64,000 nt of DNA from CBDFKV01 sp965249035. Lineage in GTDB: Bacteria; Pseudomonadota; Gammaproteobacteria; Arenicellales; Poriferihabitantaceae. Below, one piece after another: positions 54,915 through 63,896 of this stretch (the first letter of the stretch is position 1; the number at the start of each line of letters is the position of its first letter). A model generated the notes under the pieces. It was not told where the DNA came from and did no database searches. It was given only the letters and a program-made list of their open reading frames with translations. A program made the position numbers and the translations under genes. The stretch spans positions 248,001 to 312,000 of the forward strand of contig CBDFKV010000006.1 of NCBI GenBank assembly GCA_965249035.1, written 5' to 3'.

Positions 54915-55426
54915 CACGTCCAACTGTTAAAGGTTTTGATTTTAAGGTTGAAAAGCCCGAAAGGATTCTGGCTTTGTATCTGACCTACCGTGGCTTTGGA
55001 TATACCATCTTTGATGATCCCAAAACTATCGTTGATTGGGCGCATTGTACTGTCGAAAGCCACGATCCAGAGGTATTCAAACAACGGCTGGACAAGCTAA
55101 TTGAGGGCAACAAAATTAATCGTGTTTTATCGTTCAAATCTAAAAGGCGCCCCTCACATATTGCTCGCAATATTCTTGGTTTGAAAGCGATTTGTAAGAA
55201 ACATGGGATCGCCTTTCGTTCCTTAGCTAAAGACGACATCGCCAATGTCTTTGAATCATTTGGTTCTTATACCAAATACCAACGTGCAGGGCTTATTGCA
55301 GCTTTTCTACCAGAGCTTGCCTACAAGTTACCAAAAAAACGTAAGCCTTGGGCTTCTGAAGACTTGCGGATGTCTATCTTTGACTCAGCTTGTCTTGCCA
55401 TCGCCTATTTCTACTTGAAGAAATAG
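54911..55426 (+). CDS. RuvC-like RNase-H-fold protein
   Basis: 171 residues. Near the start ERILALYLTYRGFGYTIFDD, in the middle IARNILGLKAICKKHGIAFR, and near the end KPWASEDLRMSIFDSACLAIAYF, which carries acidic residues as in RuvC-type nucleases. The first strand lacks the canonical Asp, so activity is unsure. It is translationally coupled to the XRE regulator. Confidence 0.6.
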   Translation: MTRPTVKGFDFKVEKPERILALYLTYRGFGYTIFDDPKTIVDWAHCTVESHDPEVFKQRLDKLIEGNKINRVLSFKSKRRPSHIARNILGLKAICKKHGIAFRSLAKDDIANVFESFGSYTKYQRAGLIAAFLPELAYKLPKKRKPWASEDLRMSIFDSACLAIAYFYLKK

Positions 55427-55464
55427 CTGTTCTTTACAAGTCGATTCGACTTTTCCACCTTGTG

Positions 55465-55491
55465 GGACAGTCGATACACGGCTGTCCTTTT
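55465..55491 (+). terminator. Weak rho-independent terminator
   Basis: GGACAG (55465-55470) and CTGTCC (55482-55487) followed by TTTTG, 38 bp after the RuvC-like gene. Confidence 0.5.
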
Positions 55492-55515
55492 GATTAATCT
55501 ATTAGGAGACTAATT

Positions 55516-55842
55516 ATGAATAATACTGAAATGACAGCCAAACTAAACGACATACTTCGCACCTCCCTAGTTGGAGGCCGAATTGTTATGACCAGTGGTG
55601 TTGTAAGTCTGGATGATCAAACGAAGCTTAAAGTATTTCAAGCGGTTCGAAAATTCAATACCTTCACCCCTGAAAACGATCCATATGGAGAACATGATTT
55701 CGGATCAGTTTCTCTATCTGGTCAAAAGTTCTTTTGGAAGATTGACTACTATGACAGGGACTATCGCTTTCACTCAAAAAATCCAGCAGATCCAAACGTT
55801 ACAAGACGAGTGTTAACGATAATGTTAGCTGAGGAATATTAA
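55516..55842 (+). CDS. DUF3768 family protein
   Basis: 108 residues with AGGAG upstream. The text LVGGRIVMTSGVVSLDDQTK, DPYGEHDFGSVSL, FFWKIDYYD and VLTIMLAEEY at the end match DUF3768, small proteins common on plasmids and integrated elements with unknown function. The next gene starts 1 bp after its stop. Confidence 0.88.
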   Translation: MNNTEMTAKLNDILRTSLVGGRIVMTSGVVSLDDQTKLKVFQAVRKFNTFTPENDPYGEHDFGSVSLSGQKFFWKIDYYDRDYRFHSKNPADPNVTRRVLTIMLAEEY

Positions 55843-55843
55843 G

Positions 55844-56308
55844 ATGTCCGATCTTGATACTTCCCAACTGTCGTATGCAGCTGTATACGAACAGCCTGTG
55901 TTCTTTATTTGGCAGGATCACCCTGAATCTTGGGAGCCTGTGTATCTAATTGAAGCTGAAAATCTCGATGACTTTGTTCCTGTGATGAATTACTACTATC
56001 GGCTTCCGTATCTGAAATTTTCAGAGATGGAAGCTCAAGAAATTCTGCATCACTCTTGCTTGTCACTCGTGATTGCTGTCGTCGATGATGAGCCTGTAAT
56101 GGCGTTTAGTGGCGGAGGAATGGATTTGTCGTGGGAAATCTGCGAAGCCTATATACAGCTTGGCTACTTTCCACCATTTCATTTCAATCTTCCAGATATT
56201 GCTGGATGCTGCAATAACACTGTTGTCGACGCCTGTACTCGTTCTGCTGAATTTGTTCTTTCATCTGCTCAACGCCGTATTGAGCAGCTTCAAAATTTAC
56301 GCTGTTAG
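55844..56308 (+). CDS. Hypothetical protein coupled to the DUF3768 gene
   Basis: 154 residues, acidic, aromatic-rich at the start (EQPVFFIWQDHPESWEPVYL), with AFSGGGMDLSWEICEAYIQL in the middle. I do not recognise the family. It follows DUF3768 immediately and is closed by a good terminator. A decayed copy of its last codons lies at 56985-57010. Confidence 0.65.
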   Translation: MSDLDTSQLSYAAVYEQPVFFIWQDHPESWEPVYLIEAENLDDFVPVMNYYYRLPYLKFSEMEAQEILHHSCLSLVIAVVDDEPVMAFSGGGMDLSWEICEAYIQLGYFPPFHFNLPDIAGCCNNTVVDACTRSAEFVLSSAQRRIEQLQNLRC

Positions 56309-56320
56309 GAGATAGCAAAC
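56285..56320 (+). repeat. Imperfect direct repeat flanking the BON gene (with 56985-57020)
   Basis: AGCTTCAAAATTTACGCTGT followed by TAGGAGATAGCAAAC, against AGCTTCAATAATTTGGCTGT followed by TAGGAGGCAGCAAAG. Each is followed by a terminator hairpin. The first copy contains the end of the 154-residue gene; the second carries stops in that frame. Confidence 0.75.
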
Positions 56321-56344
56321 CACCCAACATTTGGGTGGTTTTTA
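56317..56344. terminator. Bidirectional terminator
   Basis: ACCACCCAA, loop CAT, TTGGGTGGT, then TTTT, with an A-run on the other side. It lies between convergent genes (end 56308 and end 56414). Confidence 0.85.
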
Positions 56345-56413
56345 CTTAAATTGATTTTCGTAAATTTTAGCTGAGGCTAAAGCAATAGTGCCATGCCCTC
56401 AAAGCTTCCAATA

Positions 56414-56935
56414 CTATTGAGTGGGTGCTTTAAAAATCTTAACGATGCGAACTACGCCGCTGACTTTTTTCGTCAGCTCGACTGCGGCCTCACCTTCAAT
56501 GGGCGTGACAACCCCCAGTAAATAGACCACTCCGCGTTCGGTAACGATTTTTATGTTAGTCGAATCAAAAGCCTTTTGATTAATCAGCTCGGTTTTAACA
56601 CGGGAAGCAATCAGCGAATCATTGGCGCGACTGGTCAACGAGTTTTCACTTACCAAATCAAGCTGGTTGACTACATGATCCACACCTTGAAAACTGCTGG
56701 CAATCTCTTTTGCGCGCTGTTTTTGATGTTTGGTGTTGGCTTCACCAGTCAACAATACTATCCCACTTAATATAGTTGCTGTGATGTGAATTTTGTGATC
56801 AAGCGGATCATCAGTCAACACTTCTTTTAAAATGCTGACTTCCATTTGGTGGTTATCAATCGAGCTATCAGCAAATAAAACAGCAGATATACTACAAAGA
56901 ATAAAAAATATAGTGCTTTGCGTGAAAATCATCAT
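56414..56935 (-). CDS. Exported BON-domain protein
   Basis: 173 residues from the ATG at 56935, with AGGGAG about 10 bases upstream; the longer frame begins at a TTG without support. A signal peptide (FTQSTIFFILCSISAVLFA) precedes two BON domains: ITATILSGIVLLTGEANTKH and IKIVTERGVVYLLGVVTPIE. BON proteins (OsmY, DolP/YraP) bind phospholipid or stabilise envelopes in the periplasm. It is set between two terminators, so it forms its own unit. Confidence 0.85.
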   Translation of the reverse strand: MMIFTQSTIFFILCSISAVLFADSSIDNHQMEVSILKEVLTDDPLDHKIHITATILSGIVLLTGEANTKHQKQRAKEIASSFQGVDHVVNQLDLVSENSLTSRANDSLIASRVKTELINQKAFDSTNIKIVTERGVVYLLGVVTPIEGEAAVELTKKVSGVVRIVKIFKAPTQ

Positions 56936-57015
56936 CACTTTTATCTCCCTTTGCGGGGTTTTGGTCATCTGTTTACTCAACGAATAGCTTCAATAATTTG
57001 GCTGTTAGGAGGCAG

Positions 57016-57044
57016 CAAAGCCGCACTACTCAGTGCGGTTTTTT
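57016..57044. terminator. Terminator after the metalloprotease gene
   Basis: CCGCACT (57021-57027) and AGTGCGG (57032-57038) with TTTTTT on the plus strand and CTTT on the minus strand. It sits directly beyond the stop of the leftward protease gene. Confidence 0.7.
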
Positions 57045-60000
57045 ATAGGCAAATTATTGCCAAATTACCGTTCTTTGCCTTTATCGGGAAACACAACCCT
57101 CCTTCGTCTTTTTCAAATTCGACTTTATCCACCCAAGCAGTATCGCTACCAGAAGATCCCGAAAAGTCTTTTTGATAGACCCAAGATATAGTATGCGCTC
57201 CAGCGGGCACATTGACAGAAATCTTTTGCCAACCTTCAATTCCGCTAATTTCTCTTTTTGCTATACCGTCAATAAATAAAATCAACTTGTCAAAATTTTG
57301 TTCCGAGCTGATTTTCCATCTGAAAGATAGTGTTCCTGCCCCCTCAAATACAGCTCTCATCCAACTACTGCCATTGTCCGAAATACCCCCACTTTGAGCT
57401 GCATCACCGTCAAAAAAGAAGGTAGTTGATTGAGCAAGAAACGGTGCATTACCTCCAACCTGCCAAGTAACGCCATCATAATCTACTGCATCTCCAATAG
57501 CGGCAGCTACACTATTTACGGTTAGTTTGGCACCGGTGGAGCAGTTGTTCGTTGTATCTGATTCATTTGCTACAGATTGGATACATCCCCCATACCAATA
57601 GTCACTTTCAACATTTGGGGCAATAATCGCCTTAGCATGTGTATTTTGTGCATATGGTGATAACCCCGAATTGATTCTCGTTTCTAATAATAAATCACTA
57701 GAGTCAATCTGAGAATCAGCAGATCGATAAATATCAAGACTGGTACTCGGCGCATCGCCATCACCTTGATTCCCTACTTCAAGGGTAAGCGTCACCTGTT
57801 CACCAGGTGATACTACCGAGACACTAAGGCTGGATTGAGTAAAATATAAATCAGGTTTTCGTGGGTCTGATACTTCTATTTGCACACTCGATGAGCAATT
57901 ATTTCCAATGTCAGATTCATCAGTCACAGGATCAACACAAGCACCAATGTAGTATGTGCCTGAAGTTGAAGGAGCTATAACAGGATCGCTTTGTGACGAG
58001 GTTGCTCCGGTTGACAATGGGGGAATCCAGTCTCGATTTAGTTCAACATCATCCGTTGATATCATCATATTGTCTGACAGGTAGTAGCGTAAAGGAGTAC
58101 CAGATAGTGTCGCAGCACCTAAATTCATCACTGTTGCACTAGCTGTAAACGACTGACCTGGCGTTAAAGTCGAATCACTGACGCTTGGGGATTGGACAAT
58201 TAAATCCGGTGATCCTGTAACTGTAATTTGCTTGTACTCGACATTGTTTCCTTCATCACTTTCGTCAAACTCATTTTTGTAATCGGCAACAAATAAAATG
58301 TAGTAAGTGCCTTCCGAAGTATTTGATGGAATAACAAGAGTGGCACTTTCACCATCACGGGTATCACCCGCATGGAGGGTAGAAAGGTCGTCATCTAACA
58401 ATATATCCGAACTCCCTAAAGAACTATTTGACGAAAGATAGTAGCCAACATATGGTCTTAAAGTATCAGAACTGTTTCCGTCATAATACTGATCAGTACT
58501 CACATCGATCATCCCCCCTTGCGCTACGCTGTTTAAATCGATACTAGAGTTTTCAACCCAAAAATCATCTGTACTGTTAGATGAGCCATAAATCTGTAGC
58601 GAAAAGGTATCTGACCAGCTCCCTTCGTCTGAGGTGATATCTAGCCTAAATGTCACGACTGATCCTCCAGGACAACTATTGACTTCAAAGTCAAAATCGC
58701 TTGCTTCGTCTGTTCCTCCAGCTACAATAGTTCCCCAACTGAGATTATCATCAGTAATAATGATACAGCTTTCTGTTGTACTCAATATCCCCGCAACATT
58801 CGTGGCATCCGCATTTCCTGTATTTTCGAGCGTAACTTTGAGCTCGATGGTTTCTCCATTTTCTGCTGTGCCATCTCCATCACCATTGCTGCCACCACTC
58901 ACATCATCATCAACTACATAGCTGTGGAATTCCAAAACAGGGTTATTTGACTGAACAGTAGCCCGCATACCAGCATCATAGGTACTAAACCCACTACAAC
59001 CTGCAGAATTGCAGGCTTTCAAACGGTAATAATAATCAACACCGGCAGTTGCAGAAGTATCGTCATACGGACTACTACTGTCCGTATAGTAAGTGCTACA
59101 ACTACTCGTTGATGTGTTTGTGCACCGGTACACGCGATACGATGTAGCACCTGATACGCTTGACCAGCTTACTTTCACTTTATCTGAATAAGTACTGTCA
59201 GAAGCGGAAGGCTTGCTTGGGGTCGATGGAACCGTGACAGGTACTGAGCCAGTGGTAAAGGTAGTAGAAACTGGCAATGGCTCTGACCAAGTCCCATGGT
59301 TGTCCATATACCGGACTCGCCATTTATATTGTGTGTTGTACTGGAGGTTTGCTGATGTTGGTACCGTTGTTGAAGTTAGATTATAAGTACGCCAGCCACT
59401 ATCCCAAACCATTGCGTTGTCATCTACTCTCCTTACATCCCACCATGTCTTCCAGTGGGTGTCATCAGTGTCTAAGTCGATAAAAGAAGAAGCAGCTAGC
59501 GTAGGGGTTAGTGATACTCCTGTTGCGCCATTTGAGGGGGATAAATTACTTGGAGCGTTTGGTGGAGAATTTGACGGAACAGTTGATGCCTCAATTTCCA
59601 TGGTGCCCACCTTAGCTTTATTATTATTTGGCGTAAGATCTCCCGAATTGCTCAGTTCCACCCATATATCATATGTTCCACTACTGATATCTGGCACATA
59701 AATCGCACTACTGTTTAGATTGTCGTATTCACCAGGAATCACCTTATTAAATAGACCCATATTATACTCATTATTAGAATTCTTTAGGTATATTCTTGCT
59801 GTATATGAAGTGCTTTCATTTCCATAATTACCCTGATGATACTCTATAGAAACCAAATCTCCCGGCTTCGAAACTAGGTGTCTACCTGTATTATTAGTTC
59901 GATAATTGTGGTGCTTAACATATAACCATAGAGCCTCTTCATTCTCATCTGCATAATAATACCGAACACACAAATCGGTAAATGATTGGATATAATTTGG

Positions 60001-60612
60001 GAATCTGTTTCTCATATAGGCTACATCATATGGCCACAAATTCGTATCAGAAAAAAAATCCCATGCTGCCTCTCCACACCTACCATCACTAGAACGGCAA
60101 GGATAGTTCATCTTCGATTCCACAAACCAGGCGTGCCCCATCCCGATACTATGCCCTAATTCATGAATCAATACAGACTGGCTTTGAGTAGAATTATTAA
60201 GAAAGCTTTCCCCACTTTGCAATACAATTTCTCCTCTACCATTCCAAATTCCCCAGGGGTCCTCCTTACAATATTTTCCAGCAGTATCAGCGCTATTAAA
60301 CTCGCATTCGTTATCTGAATATACTTTTAACTCGGTGTTAGTCATAGCTCCTAAGTAATCGCTATACCCGTCTTGAAAATCTGGTGCAAAATTTGTATAT
60401 GAAGCCCCATCAAAAACTGCTGCATATTTTTCCCATTTCTGGATAGCACTCAACATTTCTGCAGACCTTGTTTTTGAAGCTTGAACATATTGTTTATTCG
60501 GGATCCAAGATTCCTTATATTTTGAATGTAAGTCTTCGAACTCATAAGCAAGAGAGTCCATTCTAAAAAAAACTAAATATAAAAATACTAGTAAATTTGA
60601 AAGTCTAATCAA
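57043..60612 (-). CDS. Large secreted metzincin metalloprotease with CARDB/FN3-like repeats
   Basis: 1189 residues from a TTG that has GGGGGAG 8 bases upstream. Signal sequence (SNLLVFLYLVFFRMDSLA); metzincin site HELGHSIGMGH at 150-160 (zinc H150, H154, H160; E151) with the Met-turn M168 in KMNYP. Then a chain of beta domains: a CARDB-like repeat, an Ig/FN3-like pair (VKVSWSSVSGATSYRVYRC), an acidic GDGDGTAENGE domain, several more CARDB repeats (PDLIVQSPSVSDSTLTPGQS and others) and a C-terminal jelly-roll-like domain (TAWVDKVEFEKDEGG). It likely degrades or binds extracellular protein. It starts 3 bp after the anchored-protein gene. Confidence 0.85.
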   Translation of the reverse strand: MIRLSNLLVFLYLVFFRMDSLAYEFEDLHSKYKESWIPNKQYVQASKTRSAEMLSAIQKWEKYAAVFDGASYTNFAPDFQDGYSDYLGAMTNTELKVYSDNECEFNSADTAGKYCKEDPWGIWNGRGEIVLQSGESFLNNSTQSQSVLIHELGHSIGMGHAWFVESKMNYPCRSSDGRCGEAAWDFFSDTNLWPYDVAYMRNRFPNYIQSFTDLCVRYYYADENEEALWLYVKHHNYRTNNTGRHLVSKPGDLVSIEYHQGNYGNESTSYTARIYLKNSNNEYNMGLFNKVIPGEYDNLNSSAIYVPDISSGTYDIWVELSNSGDLTPNNNKAKVGTMEIEASTVPSNSPPNAPSNLSPSNGATGVSLTPTLAASSFIDLDTDDTHWKTWWDVRRVDDNAMVWDSGWRTYNLTSTTVPTSANLQYNTQYKWRVRYMDNHGTWSEPLPVSTTFTTGSVPVTVPSTPSKPSASDSTYSDKVKVSWSSVSGATSYRVYRCTNTSTSSCSTYYTDSSSPYDDTSATAGVDYYYRLKACNSAGCSGFSTYDAGMRATVQSNNPVLEFHSYVVDDDVSGGSNGDGDGTAENGETIELKVTLENTGNADATNVAGILSTTESCIIITDDNLSWGTIVAGGTDEASDFDFEVNSCPGGSVVTFRLDITSDEGSWSDTFSLQIYGSSNSTDDFWVENSSIDLNSVAQGGMIDVSTDQYYDGNSSDTLRPYVGYYLSSNSSLGSSDILLDDDLSTLHAGDTRDGESATLVIPSNTSEGTYYILFVADYKNEFDESDEGNNVEYKQITVTGSPDLIVQSPSVSDSTLTPGQSFTASATVMNLGAATLSGTPLRYYLSDNMMISTDDVELNRDWIPPLSTGATSSQSDPVIAPSTSGTYYIGACVDPVTDESDIGNNCSSSVQIEVSDPRKPDLYFTQSSLSVSVVSPGEQVTLTLEVGNQGDGDAPSTSLDIYRSADSQIDSSDLLLETRINSGLSPYAQNTHAKAIIAPNVESDYWYGGCIQSVANESDTTNNCSTGAKLTVNSVAAAIGDAVDYDGVTWQVGGNAPFLAQSTTFFFDGDAAQSGGISDNGSSWMRAVFEGAGTLSFRWKISSEQNFDKLILFIDGIAKREISGIEGWQKISVNVPAGAHTISWVYQKDFSGSSGSDTAWVDKVEFEKDEGGLCFPIKAKNGNLAIICL

Positions 60613-60615
60613 TTA

Positions 60616-61365
60616 TTACTCCCCCGTCTTTCCTAACAAATCTACAAACTGTTTATAAGTCAAAGGCGTGTCATTTTCTCTATTTATATGGTCTCGTCTT
60701 GGAGTAGAGTAAGAAGACACCGTTATATATTTACCTGATATTTCATCATAAACTTTTTCTTCAATTACTTCCGGGACTCTTATTTTTACTTGAATTCTTC
60801 CGTTATTGAGTCCAGTGATAGGCCTACCCTGAAAATAAACAAAATTATTATGATCTACAATAAATATAGAATGATCATCTCCCGACAAATTATATTGGCC
60901 GTTACTTCCTTTAAGAAAAACAAGATAATTGGAATTATTCTCAAATTTATCAAAACCCTTTGTGATTTTTACTTTCTCTTCTGATATAATGCGTTGCTTC
61001 GCTACTTGAGGCCGATCCTTAGCCTCAATCTTTTCTAGTACATTTAATTCAGAAAACCCTGGCATTGAATCTTCTATGCTGTCACGATAAAGAATATTAC
61101 CCTTGTTAGAGTTACTAGACTGTACCAAGTAAATCTTATCGGCACTAATAAAGTCTTGAACTACTCCCTGATACTGAGTTAGTTTTTTTTCTTTCGGACT
61201 AAAGCTATCTACGCTTACTTGACTCACATCCTTCGTGTATACAGCCTTGCTTTTGCTGAAATATGGTTGAGCCTCACTGATTCCAAAATATATGCTCAGC
61301 ACCACAAATCCCGCTAAAGATACAACAAACACCGCAACGCTCCCCATAATAATTTTCCTTTTCAT
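60616..61365 (-). CDS. Membrane-anchored extracytoplasmic protein
   Basis: 249 residues from the ATG at 61365, chosen for AGGAA upstream. One N-terminal membrane segment (VAVFVVSLAGFVVLSIYFG), then a soluble domain of unknown type ending in TPLTYKQFVDLLGKTGE. It is directly upstream of, and probably coupled to, the metalloprotease gene, so a chaperone, inhibitor or substrate role is possible. Confidence 0.65.
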   Translation of the reverse strand: MKRKIIMGSVAVFVVSLAGFVVLSIYFGISEAQPYFSKSKAVYTKDVSQVSVDSFSPKEKKLTQYQGVVQDFISADKIYLVQSSNSNKGNILYRDSIEDSMPGFSELNVLEKIEAKDRPQVAKQRIISEEKVKITKGFDKFENNSNYLVFLKGSNGQYNLSGDDHSIFIVDHNNFVYFQGRPITGLNNGRIQVKIRVPEVIEEKVYDEISGKYITVSSYSTPRRDHINRENDTPLTYKQFVDLLGKTGE

Positions 61366-61389
61366 ATAATTTTTCCTATTTATTATCAC

Positions 61390-61726
61390 TCCAGAATTTT
61401 ATCCATTTGCCACTATTTTAATAATGTATTTATTTTATCAGGCGGAAGCAATATTTCCTAACAAACAGCATGCTAGTTGGATCAAATACGCTTAGCCCTG
61501 CGTTGACCATCCATAAATCCTTTTTCATAATACTATAATACCATTTCGGTCTAGATTACTATCCAATCTGTGGATAAACTATTCTGGTTAGTCATCTATT
61601 TCTATAATTACAATCAAGTCTTGATCGTGATAGATCTTTCCGTACTCAATAGGCTTGCTACCACAAGACAATGAGGCCACCCTAACATAGATCTTTATAT
61701 CGCTTCTCTAAAGAAACAATCAACTT
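61390..61726. other. 337-bp AT-rich gap with a short decayed frame
   Basis: No supported gene. A leftward frame near 61600-61700 without a clear start reads YVRVASLSCGSKPIEYGKIY to a TAA and may be a relic. The promoter for the leftward pair at 61365 should lie in the left part. Confidence 0.4.
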
Positions 61727-62066
61727 TTAGTCCGATAACAGATTATTATTCTCATACTTCACTTTTAGCTCATAAGCTGTTCCATAGAGTTCAGCTAATG
61801 CAAGCAATAGACGACCTTCGTCAAGTTGATCCAATCTATGAATATAGGATTGCATAAGCATTTGGTTCCTTATAGAAGCCCTTGTATGGAAAAGTGAATT
61901 CTGGTTCTTAAGTAGATACTCCATACTCTCTGGATTATTAGTAATATATGCTTCATCCCCTATTTTAGAAAAAGCGAATACAAAATTCTCATCCGCCCAT
62001 ACAAAGAAAACTTGCGTATTTTCTTTGTCATCATCCACCCAAACGGAGAATACTTTTTTGCCGTCT

Positions 62067-63104
62067 CGCTATGTTTGGATTACATGTTGAGGCGCTGCTC
62101 TGAGTGCTTGATGCAAGAACAGTTGCCCAGTCATTTCATCAAGATGTTTATCAAGCATCCTTCGCCAACCGAGATAATTGGGTAGCCAGCGAGTTGCCAC
62201 CCCATTAAACCGCCCCATCCAACGTTTCAGGCGGCTGTCATAAGCATTAACGTTTTGAACATGCCAAGTTCCTTTACCACCATGGCCATGATATCCCGCA
62301 ACAAAATAGCCAGCCTCAAGGTTGAGGGATTTCGCCGCCACACCATAACTGGGATGTCCATCGGTCGATAAGACGGCATCCTTCGCTAGCGCAGGCTTGA
62401 GTACCTTTGTAAATGTTTTGGCTGTGCAGTCATCCAGAACAGCGTCACTGACCATTCGGCTGCCGCGCTGCATAACGATCATCACCGGCACACGCTCTTT
62501 GCCATCTACACCCGATGAACCGCCACGCTTCCTGGCCTGACGGGGTAAGCGGCGCTGACCCTTATAAGAACGCCGGAATATCGTTTCATCCGCCTCAACA
62601 ATGCCAGTCAAATTCTCGGCCTTATGCTCACGCAAGGCATCCAGGAAACGATGCCGCCATCGAAAACTGCGATCCACTGCTAAGCCCACCCGTTCAGCAG
62701 CTTTGCGAATACTCAAGCCCTCGACCATGCATTCGGCGTAGGCCAGCAACTTATCTTTATCGTTCAAGCGACAAAAGCCTGTGCCGGTTAAAGCTGTAAA
62801 CGTTTTCAAGCAAGCTTTACAACGATAGCGCTGCTGACCGTTAGTTCTTCCATGACGAAAAATGTCGTCCGCTTGGCAATGTGGACAAATCACTGCCCCG
62901 TCAAGACGCTCTTCCGTCAGTCGTAAACTACCGTGCTCGTCACTCATGGCCGACACCCTGCCTGATAGCAATTCGAACTGCTCCGGCGTTAAGCCTTCAA
63001 GACTGGCAACAAGTGCTTGATATTCGTCACGTTTCATAGCATTCTGTAAGTGGTTGTTATGGCTTGATTATACCATCTATTCAACATTGATTCCGAACAG
63101 AGCG
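62067..63104 (-). mobile_element. IS1595-family element, copy 2 (1038 bp)
   Basis: Same length and ends as copy 1. Flanked by a perfect 8-bp duplication TGCCGTCT at 62059-62066 and 63105-63112. Confidence 0.95.
62069..63037 (-). CDS. IS1595-family transposase (copy 2)
   Basis: 322 residues, identical in protein sequence to the transposase at 22386-23354. Zinc ribbon, HTH and DDE core are all intact. Confidence 0.95.
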   Translation of the reverse strand: MKRDEYQALVASLEGLTPEQFELLSGRVSAMSDEHGSLRLTEERLDGAVICPHCQADDIFRHGRTNGQQRYRCKACLKTFTALTGTGFCRLNDKDKLLAYAECMVEGLSIRKAAERVGLAVDRSFRWRHRFLDALREHKAENLTGIVEADETIFRRSYKGQRRLPRQARKRGGSSGVDGKERVPVMIVMQRGSRMVSDAVLDDCTAKTFTKVLKPALAKDAVLSTDGHPSYGVAAKSLNLEAGYFVAGYHGHGGKGTWHVQNVNAYDSRLKRWMGRFNGVATRWLPNYLGWRRMLDKHLDEMTGQLFLHQALRAAPQHVIQT

Positions 63105-63219
63105 TGCCGTCTGGAGTAGTATCATGAGCTTTTATAAATTTTTCTCCAGATAACTTAATCAATATAGAATTGAATTCATCTCGTATCATTATTATTCCTC
63201 ATAATTATAACTATATAGG

Positions 63220-63651
63220 TTATAGGCTAATGCTAGACTTATTTTCTATCCCGTCTACTTCTTTATTGTTTTCTATAATATTTTTTACTTTTTTCCATTC
63301 ATCTACAACTTGGTTAAACCAATTTTCTGCAATAACTTTATTTGCAAAAGTACGGGGAACCCATGTATAGGAATTCCAGTTTTCCACTCCCTTTTTCTTT
63401 TTCTTTTCTATACGCCGGTATATAAGAGAAAGCAGTTCTTCTGACCGTATTTCCCTAGAAATATTGGGTGGAGCCTCTGAAAGCCCAGTAGGAAATTCGA
63501 TATCCATTTTTTGATCGCGCATTTTGCCAACACCAAGCCATTCTTCCTCTGTCAGTGTTGACGTTATTATGTATTCATAATATATAAATTTCTTTTTAAA
63601 GATAATCCCTGTCTTTAGGACTAAATCATTTCTTTTTACATCTATTTCCAT
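63220..63651 (-). CDS. Hypothetical protein
   Basis: 143 residues, lysine-rich, with AGG upstream of the ATG. No domain is recognised. A poly-lysine run (IEKKKKKG) and WVPRTFANKVIAENWFNQVV are visible. It is 26 bp after the zinc-ribbon gene in the same operon. Confidence 0.6.
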   Translation of the reverse strand: MEIDVKRNDLVLKTGIIFKKKFIYYEYIITSTLTEEEWLGVGKMRDQKMDIEFPTGLSEAPPNISREIRSEELLSLIYRRIEKKKKKGVENWNSYTWVPRTFANKVIAENWFNQVVDEWKKVKNIIENNKEVDGIENKSSISL

Positions 63652-63677
63652 CGAAAAACCTCATCGTTTAGTTATAT

Positions 63678-63896
63678 TTAGACGGCGTCCTTTCTGTTTG
63701 AAATGGTTCCAAACGTTTCACCTGTTTTGTGGCAGTAAGGACAATTATGCTTAAAAATTACTTGTCCACTACATGCAGTGCAGTAGTGGTGCCTACATTT
63801 CTTACAGAAAAGAACAACATCATTGTTTGTCCTGTTTCGGCAGTTAGGGCATGAGGGGATCGATTTGAAAGTATTAAAGATGCTTCTAATTACCAT
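63678..63896 (-). CDS. Small zinc-ribbon/RING-like protein
   Basis: 72 residues with GGAG before the ATG. Cysteine pairs CPNC, CKKC, HYCTAC and CPYC plus histidines could bind two zinc ions. Function is unknown. It is the first visible gene of the leftward operon that ends in the IS-split gene. Confidence 0.7.
   Translation of the reverse strand: MVIRSIFNTFKSIPSCPNCRNRTNNDVVLFCKKCRHHYCTACSGQVIFKHNCPYCHKTGETFGTISNRKDAV

Larger units (their letters stand above)
61727..63189 (-). pseudogene. Small hypothetical gene split by IS1595 copy 2
   Basis: The 5' part starts at ATG 63189 (GAGGAA upstream) with 28 residues (IRDEFNSILIKLSGEKFIKA). The 3' part is the 103-codon frame ending at 61727. Removing the IS and one 8-bp duplicate joins TTPDG to KKVFSVWVDDD in frame, giving about 138 residues. 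No family is recognised; the end (ALAELYGTAYELKVKYENN) is helical. It is the third gene of a tight leftward operon with 63220-63651 and 63678-63896. Confidence 0.8.
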
